DNA of 64,000 bases from Dryas octopetala (Eukaryota > Streptophyta > Magnoliopsida > Rosales > Rosaceae). Every line of letters starts with the position of its first letter. Position 1 is the stretch's first letter. Where the stretch lies: the NCBI GenBank assembly GCA_963921425.1, contig OY992833.1:14425738-14489737 (forward strand), written 5' to 3'. Of the stretch, positions 46,623 through 59,683 are shown in pieces. Both the position numbers and the translations under genes were made by a program. The notes below the pieces were generated by a model, which was not told where the DNA came from, made no database searches, and was given only the letters and a program-made list of their open reading frames with translations.

Positions 46623-47270
46623 TGTTGGGAATAACAAATACAAATAATGCGATGGAAGAATAAAATAAACAAGTCATAAAAAGAAAATAAGAGAGCTTCA
46701 AGAATTTAACGTAGTTCAGTAAGACCTTGTTTATGTCCGCGAAAAATGTTTACTTTCACTATAAGATAACTAATTTTGTACAAAAATTACACTCAAGAAT
46801 TTGAACTTAAAACCCGAGTTTTTGTGCCTAATATAATACACCCCTTGTACACTGTACCCTCTCTCAACTAAAAGATCACTCAAGAATTGCTTACTTGATT
46901 GATCGACCCAAATGGCTAGCCTCCACCTTCCTTTTATAGGGATTGATAGAAGGTTCTAGAAGCTAGGAGAACTCATTCACCACCGCCATTGTTTAATGCC
47001 TCTAAAGAGGTTCACCGCGCACCACAAGTAGCAACCGACTTGGCATTAATACTCTAGAGAATTCTTCATTCACCAACTTGCAATTAAACCTTCATTGAAA
47101 TATGAATTGGCAAACGTTAAATCCATTTCACAAGGCACCAACTAAGCATGCATTAATCACCAATATGCATGCATGAATTCAATTCAACCTTGTAAATTCC
47201 AAAAAAAAAAAAAAAAATGCCATCCAAATTAATCCCTTGTGTTTGTGGGTAAACCCACACCGATCCAACA
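46623..47270 (-). mobile_element. solo-LTR-like element, minus orientation
   Basis: The + strand starts TGTTGGGAAT and ends CGATCCAACA, so TGTTGG/CCAACA termini bound 648 bp. On the minus strand a TATA-like CCTATAAAAGG (near 46935) is followed by a leader-like stretch. The flanks CACCG and GCCAA do not match, and no primer-binding site or polypurine tract adjoins it, so a solo LTR without a preserved duplication is most likely. Confidence 0.65.
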
Positions 47271-48356
47271 GCCAATCCTGGCTGGACACGTGGCTGGTCA
47301 GACTTTGACATCCACATCATCACTGCTCAGCACTTCCTCCGCCAGCTCAGATCGGATCTCCATGTCGGGTCCTCCATGTTCGGCCCGAGCCGAACCGATG
47401 ATCTTCCAAGGGATTGGGTGCCCATCTTTCCACGGTCATCCCAGTTCGGCTCGGCTCGGCACCGAAGTGACCTCCTTTCGAGTTCTGGCGTCGGCCAGTT
47501 AGAGCTCGGAGGGACCCCTATCTCTCGGGTCGGCTCGGTTTGGAATCTCATGTCCGATCCGATCACGCATGGACTTCGTGCATACGCACAGGAACATCTG
47601 CTCGGTTCGGCTCGGCTCTCCGCCGCCATTCCCAAGAAGAGCATGTTGGTCGGAACCGCCACACTTAAATGCACCTGACATAAATCCTCTGACAGATGGA
47701 ATGTCCCAGTCTGCATCCATGACTATTGAGGTAGTTTGCCTGGCCCTCCAACCTTGCATTTAATGGAGCATTCAATGCAGCATTGAATGCTGAGGAGGTG
47801 AGTAGCTGTGCATGCAACTAGTTCTGACCAAGCAGGTGGGTCACTGGCAACCATTCATTTTCACATGCAGGTAACTTACTCATCAAGTCTTCCTTTGCTT
47901 ATATATATATCAACTCATATGTGCAAAAAGAGATCTATGAATCCATCTGCAAAACGCATTTACACAAAAATTTCCACTCACCAGAGAACATACCCAACTT
48001 GCTGAGAATAACCCAGAACATTTGCCTTGTTCTTCCTATTCTCCCAAGTTCATCCTTAGTTCTTCCTCACCTACCATCAAACACTATCACTGATTTCATC
48101 ATCGGAGTGTGTTTGGCTGGTTCCACACCGGTCCATCTCCTTTGATCTTGTGTTTGTCTACAGGAAGATCTCGATCGACATACACGTCATCATCCAGCAA
48201 GGCTTCGGATCAGCCAAGTCATCACCTCTAAGTTGTTGCATCTACCTTACGAGAATTTGCATCAACACCTTGCATGCACATTCTGCAAACAATGCATTAA
48301 TCACATACTTTTGAAAAACAAACACCAATCTCCACTTAAGGAGGGACACGTCCTCA
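47271..48356 (+). mobile_element. second LTR-like region, plus orientation
   Basis: A GC-rich stretch (47340-47660, many TCGGCTCGG motifs) leads to a TATA-like GCTTATATATATATC (47897) and a leader ending near TTGTGTTTGTCTACAGGAAG (48150). The later part has the look of a retrotransposon LTR/leader. Open frames on both strands across the GC-rich part do not resemble proteins. The ends are undefined. Confidence 0.4.
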
Positions 48357-48865
48357 ACAGCTTGTCCAGCAGAGTCTTTCAAGAGTAGCTTCCATGGTAA
48401 CTGTTTGTGCTCCTCTTTATCGACTTTTATAAGTCTTAACTTTGAAGAATTATTTGTGCACTTTAATTGACATTGCAGGACTGCTGCTATATTAATGTTT
48501 AAAGTTTTAGCTTTTTGCTGACCACAAAAAAAAAAAAAAAAAAAAAGTTTTAGCCTTTTGAAATTGATAAAGGAAATTATTTGAGAATTAATGAAGGGAG
48601 TTGCTATATGTGCTTCGTTTTACCCTATGGCTCCCATTCCTTTGATTCTTAATTATATTCTTTGATTCCCTTTTTAATATTTGAATGTTCAACTATGCCC
48701 TATACATTAAGTTGCCAGGCCAAAAAAGAATATATCCCAAGTCCTTACCATGATAAGGAGTATCATTCTCTCACATTTAATACAATAAATACTCAGTACA
48801 TAGCGAATTAGCACCTTAAACCAATTGTCAAAATAACTAAAATTCAAATATCCCATTGTAAGTTC
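48357..48865. other. AT-rich intergenic DNA
   Basis: Nothing recognised apart from a poly-A run at about 48522-48546. Confidence 0.5.
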
Positions 48866-49650
48866 TAAAAAATGGAGAGCAGTTTTGCTCACCCCTTTTA
48901 ATTCAGGTGTATGCTCACCTCCCATTTAAAATGTTGTCATGTGTTTAAAAAGCTAACCATGAGTTAGTCCATTGTATTTAATTATTTCTGATGTTATAAT
49001 GATGAGAAAGAAATAATTTGACAACTCATGGAAATTGGAGAAATTGTTGAGAGCAATTTTGCTCACCCCTTTAACTCAGATGTATGCTCATCTTCTATCT
49101 AAAATGCTGTCATGTGTTTAAAAAGCTAACTATGAGTTAGCCCATTGTATTTAATATTTCTGAAGTTTTTTTTTTTTTTTTTTTTCAGGTCAAATTGCAA
49201 ATGTGTTGTTGGAATATTGTTTTAATTAATTAATTAATTAAAAAAAAAATAAAGGTGTATACAGGAGAAGACCCAAAATCCAAAAATATGAATAAGGTTT
49301 TTTGGGCACTGAAAAAGAGCCAAACGTTTTTTGCATACTAGAGAAGAGCCAAAAAAAAGAAAAGCAAAAATTGTTAGAAATAATTAAATAAAAGAGAAGA
49401 AGGAAATTAATGTGTAATAAAAAAATGGAAAAAAGTTGAGTAATAAAAGATAAGGGTAAAAGTAGAAAAGAGTTGTCAAATTATTTTTCTCTCTCATCAT
49501 TATATATCAGAAATAATTAAATACAATGGGTTAACTTATGGTTAGCTTTTTAAATGCATTGTAGTATTTTAGATGGGAGGTGAGCATATACTTGAGTTAA
49601 AGTGGGTGGGCAAAACTGCTTTTAACAATTTCTCCAATTACACGACATAA
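48866..49650. mobile_element. nested MITEs with shared arms
   Basis: A block GAGAGCAGTTTTGCTCACCC...AAAAAGCTAACCATGAGTTA (48876-48970) recurs in the same direction at 49049-49150 and inverted at 49480-49640. The right pair forms an element starting TTGGAGAAATTGTT (about 49034) with arms of about 130 bp. The third, left block is a partial extra copy. The centre (49170-49470) is AT-rich and may be a later insertion. Confidence 0.7.
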
Positions 49651-51690
49651 TCTATCTCTTAGGATGCTAAGTCAGTCCATATTTCTGTTATAGGTAAGTT
49701 TTCTCTTCTCTAAATGCTCAACTTAAAACTGGATTGGAAAGAAAAAAAAAATTTTAAATGTGGATTGTTTTTCATCAATGTAAAGTCCTGCAATGGAATT
49801 TTGTTTCATTTATTATAAAAGGTTTTTGAAAAACAAATAGTAATAACTTTCCAAAGATTAAAAAAGCAAATCCCATGATTTGTTGTTACGTACGGGGCTT
49901 AGTGTGACTTTCCTGTTATTTTTTGTTTACTTTTGCTAAGAAATCCAAAAAAGACAGAGTAGGCAAACAAGATTTTGAGGTTTGGCTCACAATTAGTCCC
50001 AACCGACCGACTAATGAAATACTGATAGCCCTACCCATCACTGGTGTTAGAGTTTTTACTCAATGAGGAAGGTTTTGATGAATTTTTCCAAAACCAAATC
50101 TTTCTCAAAACCTTTTACATTATTTATTGCTACATATGATCCGAGTATTCCAACTTTTGCAATGTCTACTGGGGTGTGCAGTGTGCTAATTGATTGGTTG
50201 TATAAAGTAGATGAATAAGGGTAAGATGGGAACAAACTTGACGGTTTTGAAGGGTGCTTTGATTAGCTATACAAAAAGTAGATGAAGGGTGTTTTTCTTT
50301 TCTCGAGTCAAAGAAGATGAAGGGTAAGGTTGACAAGAAAAAAGTAGATGAACGGCAAGGAGGGTTTTTTTATTTTCCTTCGCTTATGAGTGAATTTTGA
50401 ATGGTCTTTTTTTTTTTTTTTCAGAAGATAATTAATAAGTCTTTTACACACCTAATAATAAATTAATCCACTTAAAGTATGCAATATTAAAAAGATCCAC
50501 CTTTTAGTTAAAAGATGATTAAACAGTCCGCATCATAATTAGAGGCACTCTGACGACCATTCGACGTGTTTTTTTTTTTTTTTTGCGTAATAGGCAAATA
50601 GTTACTATTTGATAATAATAATCATTGTTAAATTAAAGTGAATGTGACTCCATAAGCTTGATTTTTTGTGTTTTATGTTGGTTTATAAATTTTTGACATA
50701 TTTATATAAGAAAAATAAAATAAAATGTATATCTATAAATATTATTTTTATGCGATTTTTATATAGTTAATGTTGCACAGGCCACAGGGATAATAATTGT
50801 TATTGTTTAACAGTAAATATATTCTAAAACACAAAAAAAAAGCTGCCAGCGCTCGGCACGGACACTGACTGCTCAGCTCATTAAACTAGAAAAGTTGTCA
50901 GCGCTCAGCACAGACACTAATTGCTCAGCTCATTAAACTGGACTGGCCTATTAACTTTTTTTAAGGTGGGCTATTCTATCAACCTAATATTAATTTTAAA
51001 TTTTAAAAAACACATCATTTTTTTTGGGATGAGAGAAAAAAACAGAGGTGTTCGTGCATCTTTTAGTATGCAATCTCATATCTCAATATGCTGCACTATT
51101 AATGGAGGAGAGAAACTTCCTTGCAACAAAAATATGACTGATTTGGTATTCGGCTCAATTCAATAACATGATGACACCTATGCTTTTATACTTCATCACA
51201 TAAAAATTTCTCCAATTTCAAGACATAAACTATTTTTATGCCAAGTCAACTTTTATCTTTGCTATAGGTAAGTTTTTCTCTTAATGGAGTAACACTACCT
51301 TACAAAAATGACTCAATTAAGTGAGAAAACTGAGTGACTTAGATAAGAGACAATCCTTAAAAGAGAAAAAAAAAAAAAAAATCTCTTTTGGGTTAGATCT
51401 AAAAGGACACATTTAAAAATAAAAGTAGTGAAAAGATATGAAAAGTATTAAAAAATTGAGTGTAAGAGTGTAAATGGAGTGTGGTAATTACCTCCCTTTT
51501 GTTTAGTTTTTATTTTTCCCAATTTGTTGAAGGAACTTTGACGAGTTTTGTAAGAAAACAATAAAGCTAAAAGATTCTAGAGAAAACACAAGAGGCTGAT
51601 GATATTAAAAAGGGATTTCACATAGTGAAAAAGCTAAATGTGAGAGTGCAAAACCCTTTCCTTAAATTGGAATATTTTCTCATATCAATG
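49651..51690. other. intergenic DNA
   Basis: AT-rich, with no credible gene. A tandem repeat at 50841-50938 is listed separately. Confidence 0.45.
50841..50938. repeat. two-copy 50-bp tandem repeat
   Basis: CAGCGCTCGGCACGGACACT and TGCTCAGCTCATTAAACT recur about 50 bp on as CAGCGCTCAGCACAGACACT and TGCTCAGCTCATTAAACT. It is a small GC-richer island in AT-rich DNA, with no other copies seen. Confidence 0.85.
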
Positions 51691-51691
51691 A

Positions 51692-52062
51692 CAACAATGG
51701 TTTTCGAGCTTTACCCTTAGTATCATTTTGGTCAATGAACTTATTTTTTGAATTTTATAGTTCGCAAACTTTCATTCATGTATCACTTAAGTCCATTTTG
51801 TCAATTTTATCCACTTTTTTCATCAATTTTTAGTAACGTGTTAAGCATGTGAGCTACTTTTGAAAGGTAAAAATGGTAATCCACCCCTTTTTTCTTTTCC
51901 CAATGTGATAAATGTGATTAAAATTGATAAAAAAATATAGATGAAATTGACGAAATGGACTAAAGTGATACATAGATGAAAGTTTGTGGACTATAGAATT
52001 CAAAAAACAAGTTTATAGACCAAAATGATACTCGAGGTAAAGTTCGAAAACTATTGCTATAA
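51692..52062. mobile_element. MITE, 'ATCATTTTGGTC' type
   Basis: Arms of about 110 bp are inverted copies: GTTTTCGAGCTTTACCCTTA and AGTATCATTTTGGTCAATGA on the left pair with GTTTTCGAACTTTACCTCGA and AGTATCATTTTGGTCTATAA on the reversed right. Exact edges and target duplication were not resolved. Non-coding. Confidence 0.75.
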
Positions 52063-52174
52063 TTCTCTCTTTCTCATATTGTATCTAAAACTAAAGTCAT
52101 GACATTACCACATGATGTTCAAACATTATAATCTTCACTTTGGTGTGAAGTAAAAATATTAAAGCTACATAAAT

Positions 52175-52400
52175 TTGGGGCTAAATTATGGTTTTGTATT
52201 TGTGTAGTTTGGGCCAAGTTCCATCGTGAGGTACATGAGAAGGCATGTGAATGAGTAAATTAGACTTTCTTATGACAAAATTAAGCAATTGAACCATAAT
52301 TGAAACAATTAGTAAACTATAATACCAAATTTGAGACAATTGAAATTACAAGTACCTGAAATTTGGCCCAAACTACAAATACCAAAATTATAATCATCCT
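52175..52400. mobile_element. short MITE, 'TAGTTTGGGCCAA' type
   Basis: The left arm TTTGTGTAGTTTGGGCCAAG pairs with the reversed right arm TATTTGTAGTTTGGGCCAAA, and outer sequences TATGGTTTTGTA and TATAATTTTGGTA also pair. About 225 bp, non-coding. Target duplication not resolved. Confidence 0.7.
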
Positions 52401-52882
52401 AAATTTGAAATCACAGAAATAATTTAATTTAATTATCTTTTGTTATGATCCAATTTTGTAATTAAATAAAAAAAATTAGAAAAGAGGATTAACTTGAAAA
52501 CAGATGAGAAACTCTAAACACAAAAATTTGAACCAATGAGAAACTCTAAACACAAAAATATGATTAATTGTTAAAATTATTTACTCTTACCCTTGAGGTC
52601 TTGAATTTGAATTCTCTTTTCTCAATATCGTTTGATAAAAGGAAAGTTGAAGAAATAAATATTGTATGAGAAATTTGTTTAATACAAAAATTGATAGCTT
52701 TTTGTAGACGGGGTAGAATTTCCATATCTACATTGGTCCCAAGGAAATTGCTATGCAAATCTCTGTCTAGTGTCCCTCAATTTTCAAACAATAATTAAAT
52801 GAAAAGGCGAGCTTGTAATTTATATGAACAACAAGGGCAATCTAGTAACAAATTATTATGACACGTAATATATTGTTAGCCT
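52401..52882. other. desaturase gene upstream region
   Basis: AT-rich, with a direct repeat GAGAAACTCTAAACACAAAA at about 52505 and 52539. No gene is seen. It presumably holds upstream control sequence of the desaturase gene. Confidence 0.45.
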
Positions 52883-52889
52883 TATAAAT
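52883..52889 (+). promoter_or_regulatory. TATA box of the desaturase gene
   Basis: TATAAAT stands about 140 bp upstream of the start codon, with a leader of suitable composition after it. Transcription would be expected to start near 52915. This is a positional inference. Confidence 0.55.
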
Positions 52890-53027
52890 GAAAGTGCTTC
52901 TACATCCCCACTCTGTGTCTGTTACAAATATTTTTTCACATTTGTCTCGCTTTTGTGTTCTGTGGAGGAAACTGAAAGAGAGGCTCTGACTCCGAAGCAC
53001 CAAAGCGCCACAAAGGGATCAAAGGAA

Positions 53028-56000
53028 ATGGCGCTCAAGCTCAACCCCTTCACCTCTCAATCCCCAAAGCTGCCATCTTTTGCTCTCCCTCCAATGGCCA
53101 GCCTCAGATCTCCCAAGTTCTTCATGGCCTCCACCCTCCGCACTGGGTCCAAGTCAGTGTTCATTGTTTCAATTCTCCACACCATTCTTGTTTTTCACAT
53201 ACTTGGATTTGTGTGTGGATCTTTGTGTGTTTTTTTAATCTGTAGCTGATTTTGGATCTGGGTTCTTGCTTGTAATTTCTCTTAAGTTCGCTTTATTTCT
53301 GATGTGTTAATGGCGATCCTATTGTGCTTTTGCTTGAAAAATGCATTTTTCTTATGTGGGTATCCTTTATAATTTTGAGTTCTTCTATATGGCTTTATGG
53401 GGTTTTTTTTTTTAAATATTTTTTTCGATGATTTCGAGGTTGGTATCTTTTATTCTTTTTGTCTTTTAAATGCTTTTTTCTCATGTGCTCATCTGTTTTG
53501 TACCTGATTTTTTTATAATGAGGTGGTTTATTCATGTTTCTGCATTTGAAGTCATTCAGTTGGATATAAATGTTTTACTGATTTCACTGCTTTCCAAGAT
53601 CGGTCCAAATGTATTCTTGTTTTGTTTAATTCAGTTTTGGTTCAAGAGCATGTTGTTTATTTTGATTTTATGAAGAGATTCTTCAATGGGTTTTCATTAC
53701 ATGCACATAGTTTCATGTGGTCTCTGCTTGATGTTTATTCTTTTACTGTTCTTATGGATTTGATATTTGAAACCAATGTATCCTCTTTGAATTTTATTGA
53801 TGTTTTTGTTATATGTAAAGCTACATGCAAAGGATGTTTCTAGATCCAAATCTCAAATTTCCATGGGGGTAGTGTTCTAATTATTCATTATATATATATA
53901 TTATTTTGAAAATTGGTTGGTTTGTTTTTGGCCGGCTTTTTCTAAATAAACGTTTTATTCTATGGCTGCATGATTTCCACCTGTTGGATTTTTATGACTG
54001 GCGGTTTAAGAAGCTGTCTACATTTTGGAAGCTTTCTGACGATGTCTGTTCCCAAGTTCATAAATGCCCAACCTTGGAGCTTGTGGGTCTTTGTATTACG
54101 TTTGGCTCATAAAAAAAAGGTGTTACATTTTTTTTTGGGTCTGAAGCTCATTAAAAAAAAAAAAAAAAGTTACCAATTATTTCTTCATTGTCTTCTACCT
54201 GATTTTAAATACTAACTACGTGCTTTTATTGACTCATCTTCAGTTGTTTAAGGAGATTATAGTTGCTTTTGTGTGTTTCCACTTTTTTTTTTTTCTTTTC
54301 ACATTTAATGTTCAATGATTTAAGTATGATGCAAATTGAGCCTAGTGAACCTAGCATTGGTTTGCTGTGTTATTCTTTTTCTTAATTCAGTCCTTGTATG
54401 TTCTTTGATATTAAAGCTTTTGAGTTTGTATGTTCTGTCCTTGCTTGTAACTATGGTCATGTCTGAATACTGCCTTTTAAATATGATCTATGGATTGGAC
54501 TTGAATATTTTATTTTTTATTTTTCAAGTATGGTTTTGATTGTTGCCCAGAGAGTGTATTTCCCTAGTATGTAAAATGGGAACCAGAACATCATAATAAC
54601 CTTTGAATGTGGTTTAATGGTGGCAGACTTAGATGTATGGTTTATGTAAAATAATTAACTATATTGTCAAACTTGAGAAGATAATTTAGTGTCTTGTAGC
54701 CTCCTTTCCTCCTAAATCTTGTTTCTATAGGGCTACTGCTCGTTGCTTTACAGCATTAGTGTTGCTTTTTAAAGGGTGGATAAGTTATATGGGGAAAGAT
54801 CTTGAGCAAGTTTTTGGTCAATTGTATTTCCCAATTATAGTACCTTGTGTAAGATTGCAGTTTTCTAGTTGTAGCTTTTTGTTTGAGATAATCTGTGTAT
54901 TATTTCAAATCCTGATTATCGAGTTTGTAGATCATCCTTAAATGCATTGGCTGCTGTGGAGTATGAAATTGCAGACTGTTTAGTAACTGATCTCTTTATC
55001 TGAAGGTTTCTCTATTTAAAATATATGTTTCCTCTAATTTTCTGCCACTTATTGGTAAATATATTCTTCATTTATTTGTTAAATGGGCAATTACATGCGG
55101 AGACAGTATTTTATTGTATGTTAGTTCTTGGGGTCTTATCATAAGACAACTTACAAGACATGCTATGTTTGCCAAATGTTGGGATGCAATATACTTGGTA
55201 CCTTTTATTTTCAGTTGTCCCAAATAATGAGTTAAATATGTGTCGTTGCCAATATTACTGTCTGACAAATTAGCCAAGATGTCATTATTAGCTGGCTTGA
55301 ACTCTAACCAGGGGAAACATGTACTTTTAGTTTGGGGTGTGTGCTGGTTTCTTTTTCTTTCCCGTTTTAAAATCAAGGTTTTCTTTGTCCCATTAAGGGA
55401 CAGTATGGTAATATGGTTAGTTTTTATATTTAAAGCCTCTCTTGTTTTGGGTATTCTTTTGAGACCTACTAGCCTCAGCAACAAGTATCCTCCTATTGTT
55501 ATCCTTTAGAGGTTCCATTGCATTGAATGAATGAAGGCACTACATGTACTTTATTACATCTGAAAATTATAAGACTAGATGTGATTACTCTGTTGAATTA
55601 TGCATTGTCAATTGAGTGGCATTTGGGTTGCATGTTTACTCTATTGTTGGATTGACTGTCAGATATGTAGGATTGTATGTATGGAAGTTGTGTCAATATT
55701 ACCTTAAGGTATAATACAACCCTTTAGTCTCTTCTTCATGGCGCTTGTGTTGTCAATGTGACATGGCGTGTGGAAAACACATATAGATTATATAGTGTCC
55801 TTTGCTGTCATCTTGAGCTGTGTGTAATTGTAGCTGTGAACCTATTTGAAATGCAAGTACTGAATCCGAAATTGTGCTGTTTGATGCAGGGAGGTTGAGA
55901 ATTCGAAAAAGCCTTTTATGCCTCCTCGGGAGGTACATGTTCAAGTAACCCATTCCATGCCACCTCAAAAGATTGAGATCTTCAAATCCATGGAGGATTG

Positions 56001-57391
56001 GGCTGAGCAGAACATCTTAGTTCACCTGAAACCAGTTGAAAAGTGTTGGCAGCCTCAAGACTTTCTGCCAGATCCAGCCTCTGATGGATTTCATGAGCAA
56101 GTTAAGGAACTAAGGGAGAGGGCAAAGGAGCTTCCAGATGAATACTTTGTTGTCTTGGTTGGAGATATGGTCACTGAAGAAGCCCTTCCAACTTATCAAA
56201 CAATGCTTAATACCTTGGATGGAGTCCGGGATGAAACAGGTGCAAGCCCCACTTCTTGGGCAGTTTGGACAAGGGCATGGACTGCTGAAGAGAACAGGCA
56301 CGGTGACCTTCTCAATAAGTATCTCTACCTCTGTGGCCGAGTGGACATGAGGCAAATTGAGAAGACGATTCAGTATTTGATTGGGTCTGGAATGGTGGGT
56401 TACTTCAGTTTAATGGAATCTCCTCTATTATCTTCTTTTAAACTTGCAAAAGCTTCTAAGTGCACAAACTTAGACCGAGACAAATATGCATGGACTGAAA
56501 ATCTTGTACATTCATGCTGATCATGTTTTCTTTTGCTCTACCTGTTTGGTGTTGTTCCATTGCATGAATTTTAGGTTCATGAATTATATTTTAGCTACAT
56601 TTAGATTGGTGTTCCCCTTCACTTTCCGCCTTTTGAAACTCATCATAAAATACGTAGAAGGGGAGGAAACGGAAATGGTGTAGTTGCATAGTGATAGCAT
56701 GAAAAATTGAAGATTGCCTGAAGTTTAGTTCCTGGTTTAATTATTTTTTTGTTTGTTTACTGCTTCAACCAACCATGATAATGATGCTGTTTAATTTTTG
56801 AAATTGATTTTGTCTCTTTTCTTTCTGTAGGATCCAAGGACAGAGAACAGTCCCTATCTCGGGTTCATTTACACATCATTCCAGGAAAGGGCTACCTTTA
56901 TCTCTCATGGGAACACTGCCAGGCATGCCAAAGAGCTTGGGGACTTGAAGTTGGCTCAAATATGTGGCACAATAGCCTCAGATGAGAAGCGCCATGAGAC
57001 AGCCTACACTAAGATAGTGGAAAAGCTCTTTGAGATAGATCCTGATGGAACTGTCGTGGCTTTTGCTGACATGATGAGGAAGAAAATCTCTATGCCAGCT
57101 CACTTGATGTATGATGGCCGTGATGATAACCTTTTTGAGCACTTTTCGGCTGTTGCACAGCGTCTTGGTGTCTACACAGCCAAGGACTATGCCGATATAT
57201 TGGAGTTCTTGGTGGGCAGGTGGAAGGTGGAGAACCTAACTGGACTTTCAGGTGAGGGGCGCAAGGCTCAGGAGTATGTTTGTGGGTTACCCCCAAGAAT
57301 TAGAAGACTAGAGGAAAGAGCTCAAGCAAGGGCCAAGCAAGGACCCACCATACCTTTCAGTTGGATCTTTGATAGAAAAGTGAGGCTCTGA
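53028..57391 (+). CDS. FAB2: plastid stearoyl-[acyl-carrier-protein] 9-desaturase
   Basis: Coding exons 53028-53152, 55890-56394 and 56831-57391 give 396 residues, the usual family length. The enzyme introduces the first double bond into 18:0-ACP in the plastid stroma, giving oleoyl-ACP, with ferredoxin as electron donor. Residues 1-33 or so, rich in Ser and Pro, form the plastid transit peptide. All six di-iron ligands are in place: E138, E176 and H179 (EENRH), E229, E262 and H265 (DEKRH), which match castor mature numbering with an offset of 33. Channel residues known to set chain length (M147, T150, L151, P212, T214, G221, F222) are those of the 18:0 Delta9 enzyme. The first intron is 2.7 kb with a GTCAGT donor splitting Lys42; no in-frame stop occurs. 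It is close to FAB2/SSI2 of Arabidopsis; which paralogue cannot be told. Confidence 0.96.
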
Positions 57392-58365
57392 TTGCAGAAT
57401 GAAAAAACTCTCTAGCAAGACCCTTCTCGCATAATCCATGGATGTAGAAATTTTGTACGTGCATTATGTTCTAAAATCCAGTTTATTTGTCCTTTTGTGC
57501 GAGGAGTATTTGTGGGAGAGAGGGACTTTGGTTGGTTGTAGATACAGTTGTTTCTTGTGTGGTATCATTAGATAAGCAGGTAGGGGCAGCTGGAGCTTTT
57601 TGATGTTTTGTTCTTCTGAATGGTATCTTGTACGAGTCTTTGTTCTTTCATAGTTTGTCTGGTGTAAGAAAACAATCGTTGTGGCAATTTTGATGGTGAT
57701 GACGATGATGATAATGTCAACTATTGCCTTTTTTTGTCCCTTTGTGACATGCTTGCTCTTTTGATCTGTTTCAACACTTTTGAGGACCATTTACTTTGAC
57801 TGTTTTGGAGCATTTGCAGGTGGTGTATTTAGGTAAAAGTTTCATTGAATATCATTTCCTCGCAATACATTTTCATGAAGATTTGCTTTTAATATGTAAC
57901 TAAAAAGGCTTGCCCACACGATTGTGCTTAACGTGATGGAGGTTGAGATGGGTTGAAAAAGGTTTGAGACGTATAGAAAGAGGATGAGTTGGTTGACAGA
58001 GAAAATTCTCCAAAATATATACAACTGATTGAAAGTTTTGGGCAACTTTCAAAATAACATTTTCACATAATCCAATTGCAAAAATGTCAGTTTGAAAATG
58101 TTAACAAATCTAGTATTTTTTTGGCCAGTAATGCTACACTTACCACATTTTTATACCACAATTTCATACCATCTTACATGGCATTCATACATTGGACACT
58201 ACAAATTAAAAAATAAAACCTAAAAAAGAAAAAAGAAATACATATCCAGTAAAATAATGACACATCAGGTGGGATACAAATGTGGGAAAAAAAAATGTGG
58301 GACAACTAGCATTATTGTTTTTTGGCTTCTAAACTGCCCCACGACAATAGTATTTTCTGGCAATT
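57392..58365. other. desaturase 3' flank
   Basis: The first 300-400 bp are T-rich and probably the 3' UTR with polyadenylation signals. After that AT-rich DNA, no gene. Confidence 0.5.
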
Positions 58366-58369
58366 ATCA

Positions 58370-58748
58370 AGGCCAAAGTTCACTTTCGGTCTCTTAGTTT
58401 GAGCTAAGTTTCACTTTGGTCTATATAGTTTCAATTGTTATGATTTTGGTCATTTAGTTTACAAATTATTACAATTCAAGGATATCTTAGTATTTTCGTT
58501 TATTAAATTGTCAAATTTGTTGTGTTTTTTGTTATATATTTTATAAACCATTTCGATTTTGGTCATGTATTTTACATACTGTTAGCAATCTTATGATCAA
58601 TTTAATGAATTAATAGACAAAAATGCTAACGTGTCCCTGAATTGTAACGATTTTTAAACTACAAAATCAAATCTAGAACAATTAAAACTATAGGGACCAA
58701 AGTAGAACCTAACTCAAACTACAAAGGCCAAAAGTAAAATTTATCCTA
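58370..58748. mobile_element. MITE, 'ACTTTGGTC' type
   Basis: The left arm TTAGTTTGAGCTAAGTTTCA pairs with the reversed right arm GTAGTTTGAGTTAGGTTCTA, followed on both sides by CTTTGGTC, TATAGTTT and ATTACAATTCA / GTTACAATTCA. About 380 bp, non-coding. Edges are approximate. Confidence 0.75.
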
Positions 58749-59683
58749 ATATCAACTCTTGTATCAACTAATGATCGTTCACACGTTACTATGGAAGTGT
58801 GAACTTCAGAGTTGAGAAAACAGGTTTGAGTGAAAAATGTGACTCTTTTTTTTTTTTTTTTTTGGTCATGAATAAAAAGTACAAATTTGAAGGCAAGATT
58901 TAATATGTGCTTTTGGAGGAACAACTTCTCTTATCTCTATTATGGTGATGTGACACCACACATCTGAGAGATAAGGATTAGTTCTAAATTCAAACTTCTC
59001 TTTCAGATAGGGAGGTTTCTGTCGAGTATGAGGCACGAGAAATAGGGCCACCCGGATTTAGAGTAAGCACGAGTTTGGGTTAAATCCTCAATTTAACCCA
59101 AATAAAGAGTAAAATAACCAATTGAATCCCTTTCTTCACACCAGAGAAAAGCCAAAAAGTTAAGTTGATTCAGTAGGTGTGATAAAATCACTTCCCTGCT
59201 TTATACTTCATGAGTAACTTCTCTTTCTCAAAAATTTTCCTTCCCTTTCGCACCTAACCAAACAAAATTCACATTTGGTAATCTGCATTCCAAAAAGAAT
59301 ATCCAAAATACTCTTTTCTTAAAATAATAGAGTTACATTTTCCATGAGAATAGCCAACCAGCCAATTGTTCATAATTTAAAAATGCCAAATAGGTTTACA
59401 AATTTTAAGAACTGATTTTCAAAATGATTGGCCCTTCTTTTGTTAACAGCCTATTTAATTTTGGACCTTTGATTTAAAAATTTTCAGTGCGACCAAGTCA
59501 ATGAAACCCAAAAGTTGTTGATCGTAACGTGCTTTTTGTAAATGGAAGTTTGTATTTTTCTGTTTTTTAATTGTGATACTTGAATTTTAGCTCTTGTACT
59601 AATCAAGTATTAAAACTAGGTCCAATTGCAAAAAAATTAATAAATATTTTTAATATTATAAATTAGTCAATGAACTTTTTTAG
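58749..59683. other. AT-rich intergenic DNA
   Basis: A poly-T run lies at 58845-58863. No credible gene or element ends were seen. Confidence 0.45.

Noticed and set aside
47239..47763. Overlapping open frames on both strands in a GC-rich patch
   Set aside because: They arise from TCGGCTCGG-type repeats. No known domain, and the context is LTR-like.
55068..55484. A 138-codon minus-strand frame
   Set aside because: It lies wholly in the first intron of the desaturase gene, has no recognisable domain and no promoter-like sequence.
56110..56355. Minus-strand and alternate-frame ORFs in the desaturase exons
   Set aside because: They are shadows of the conserved coding exon.
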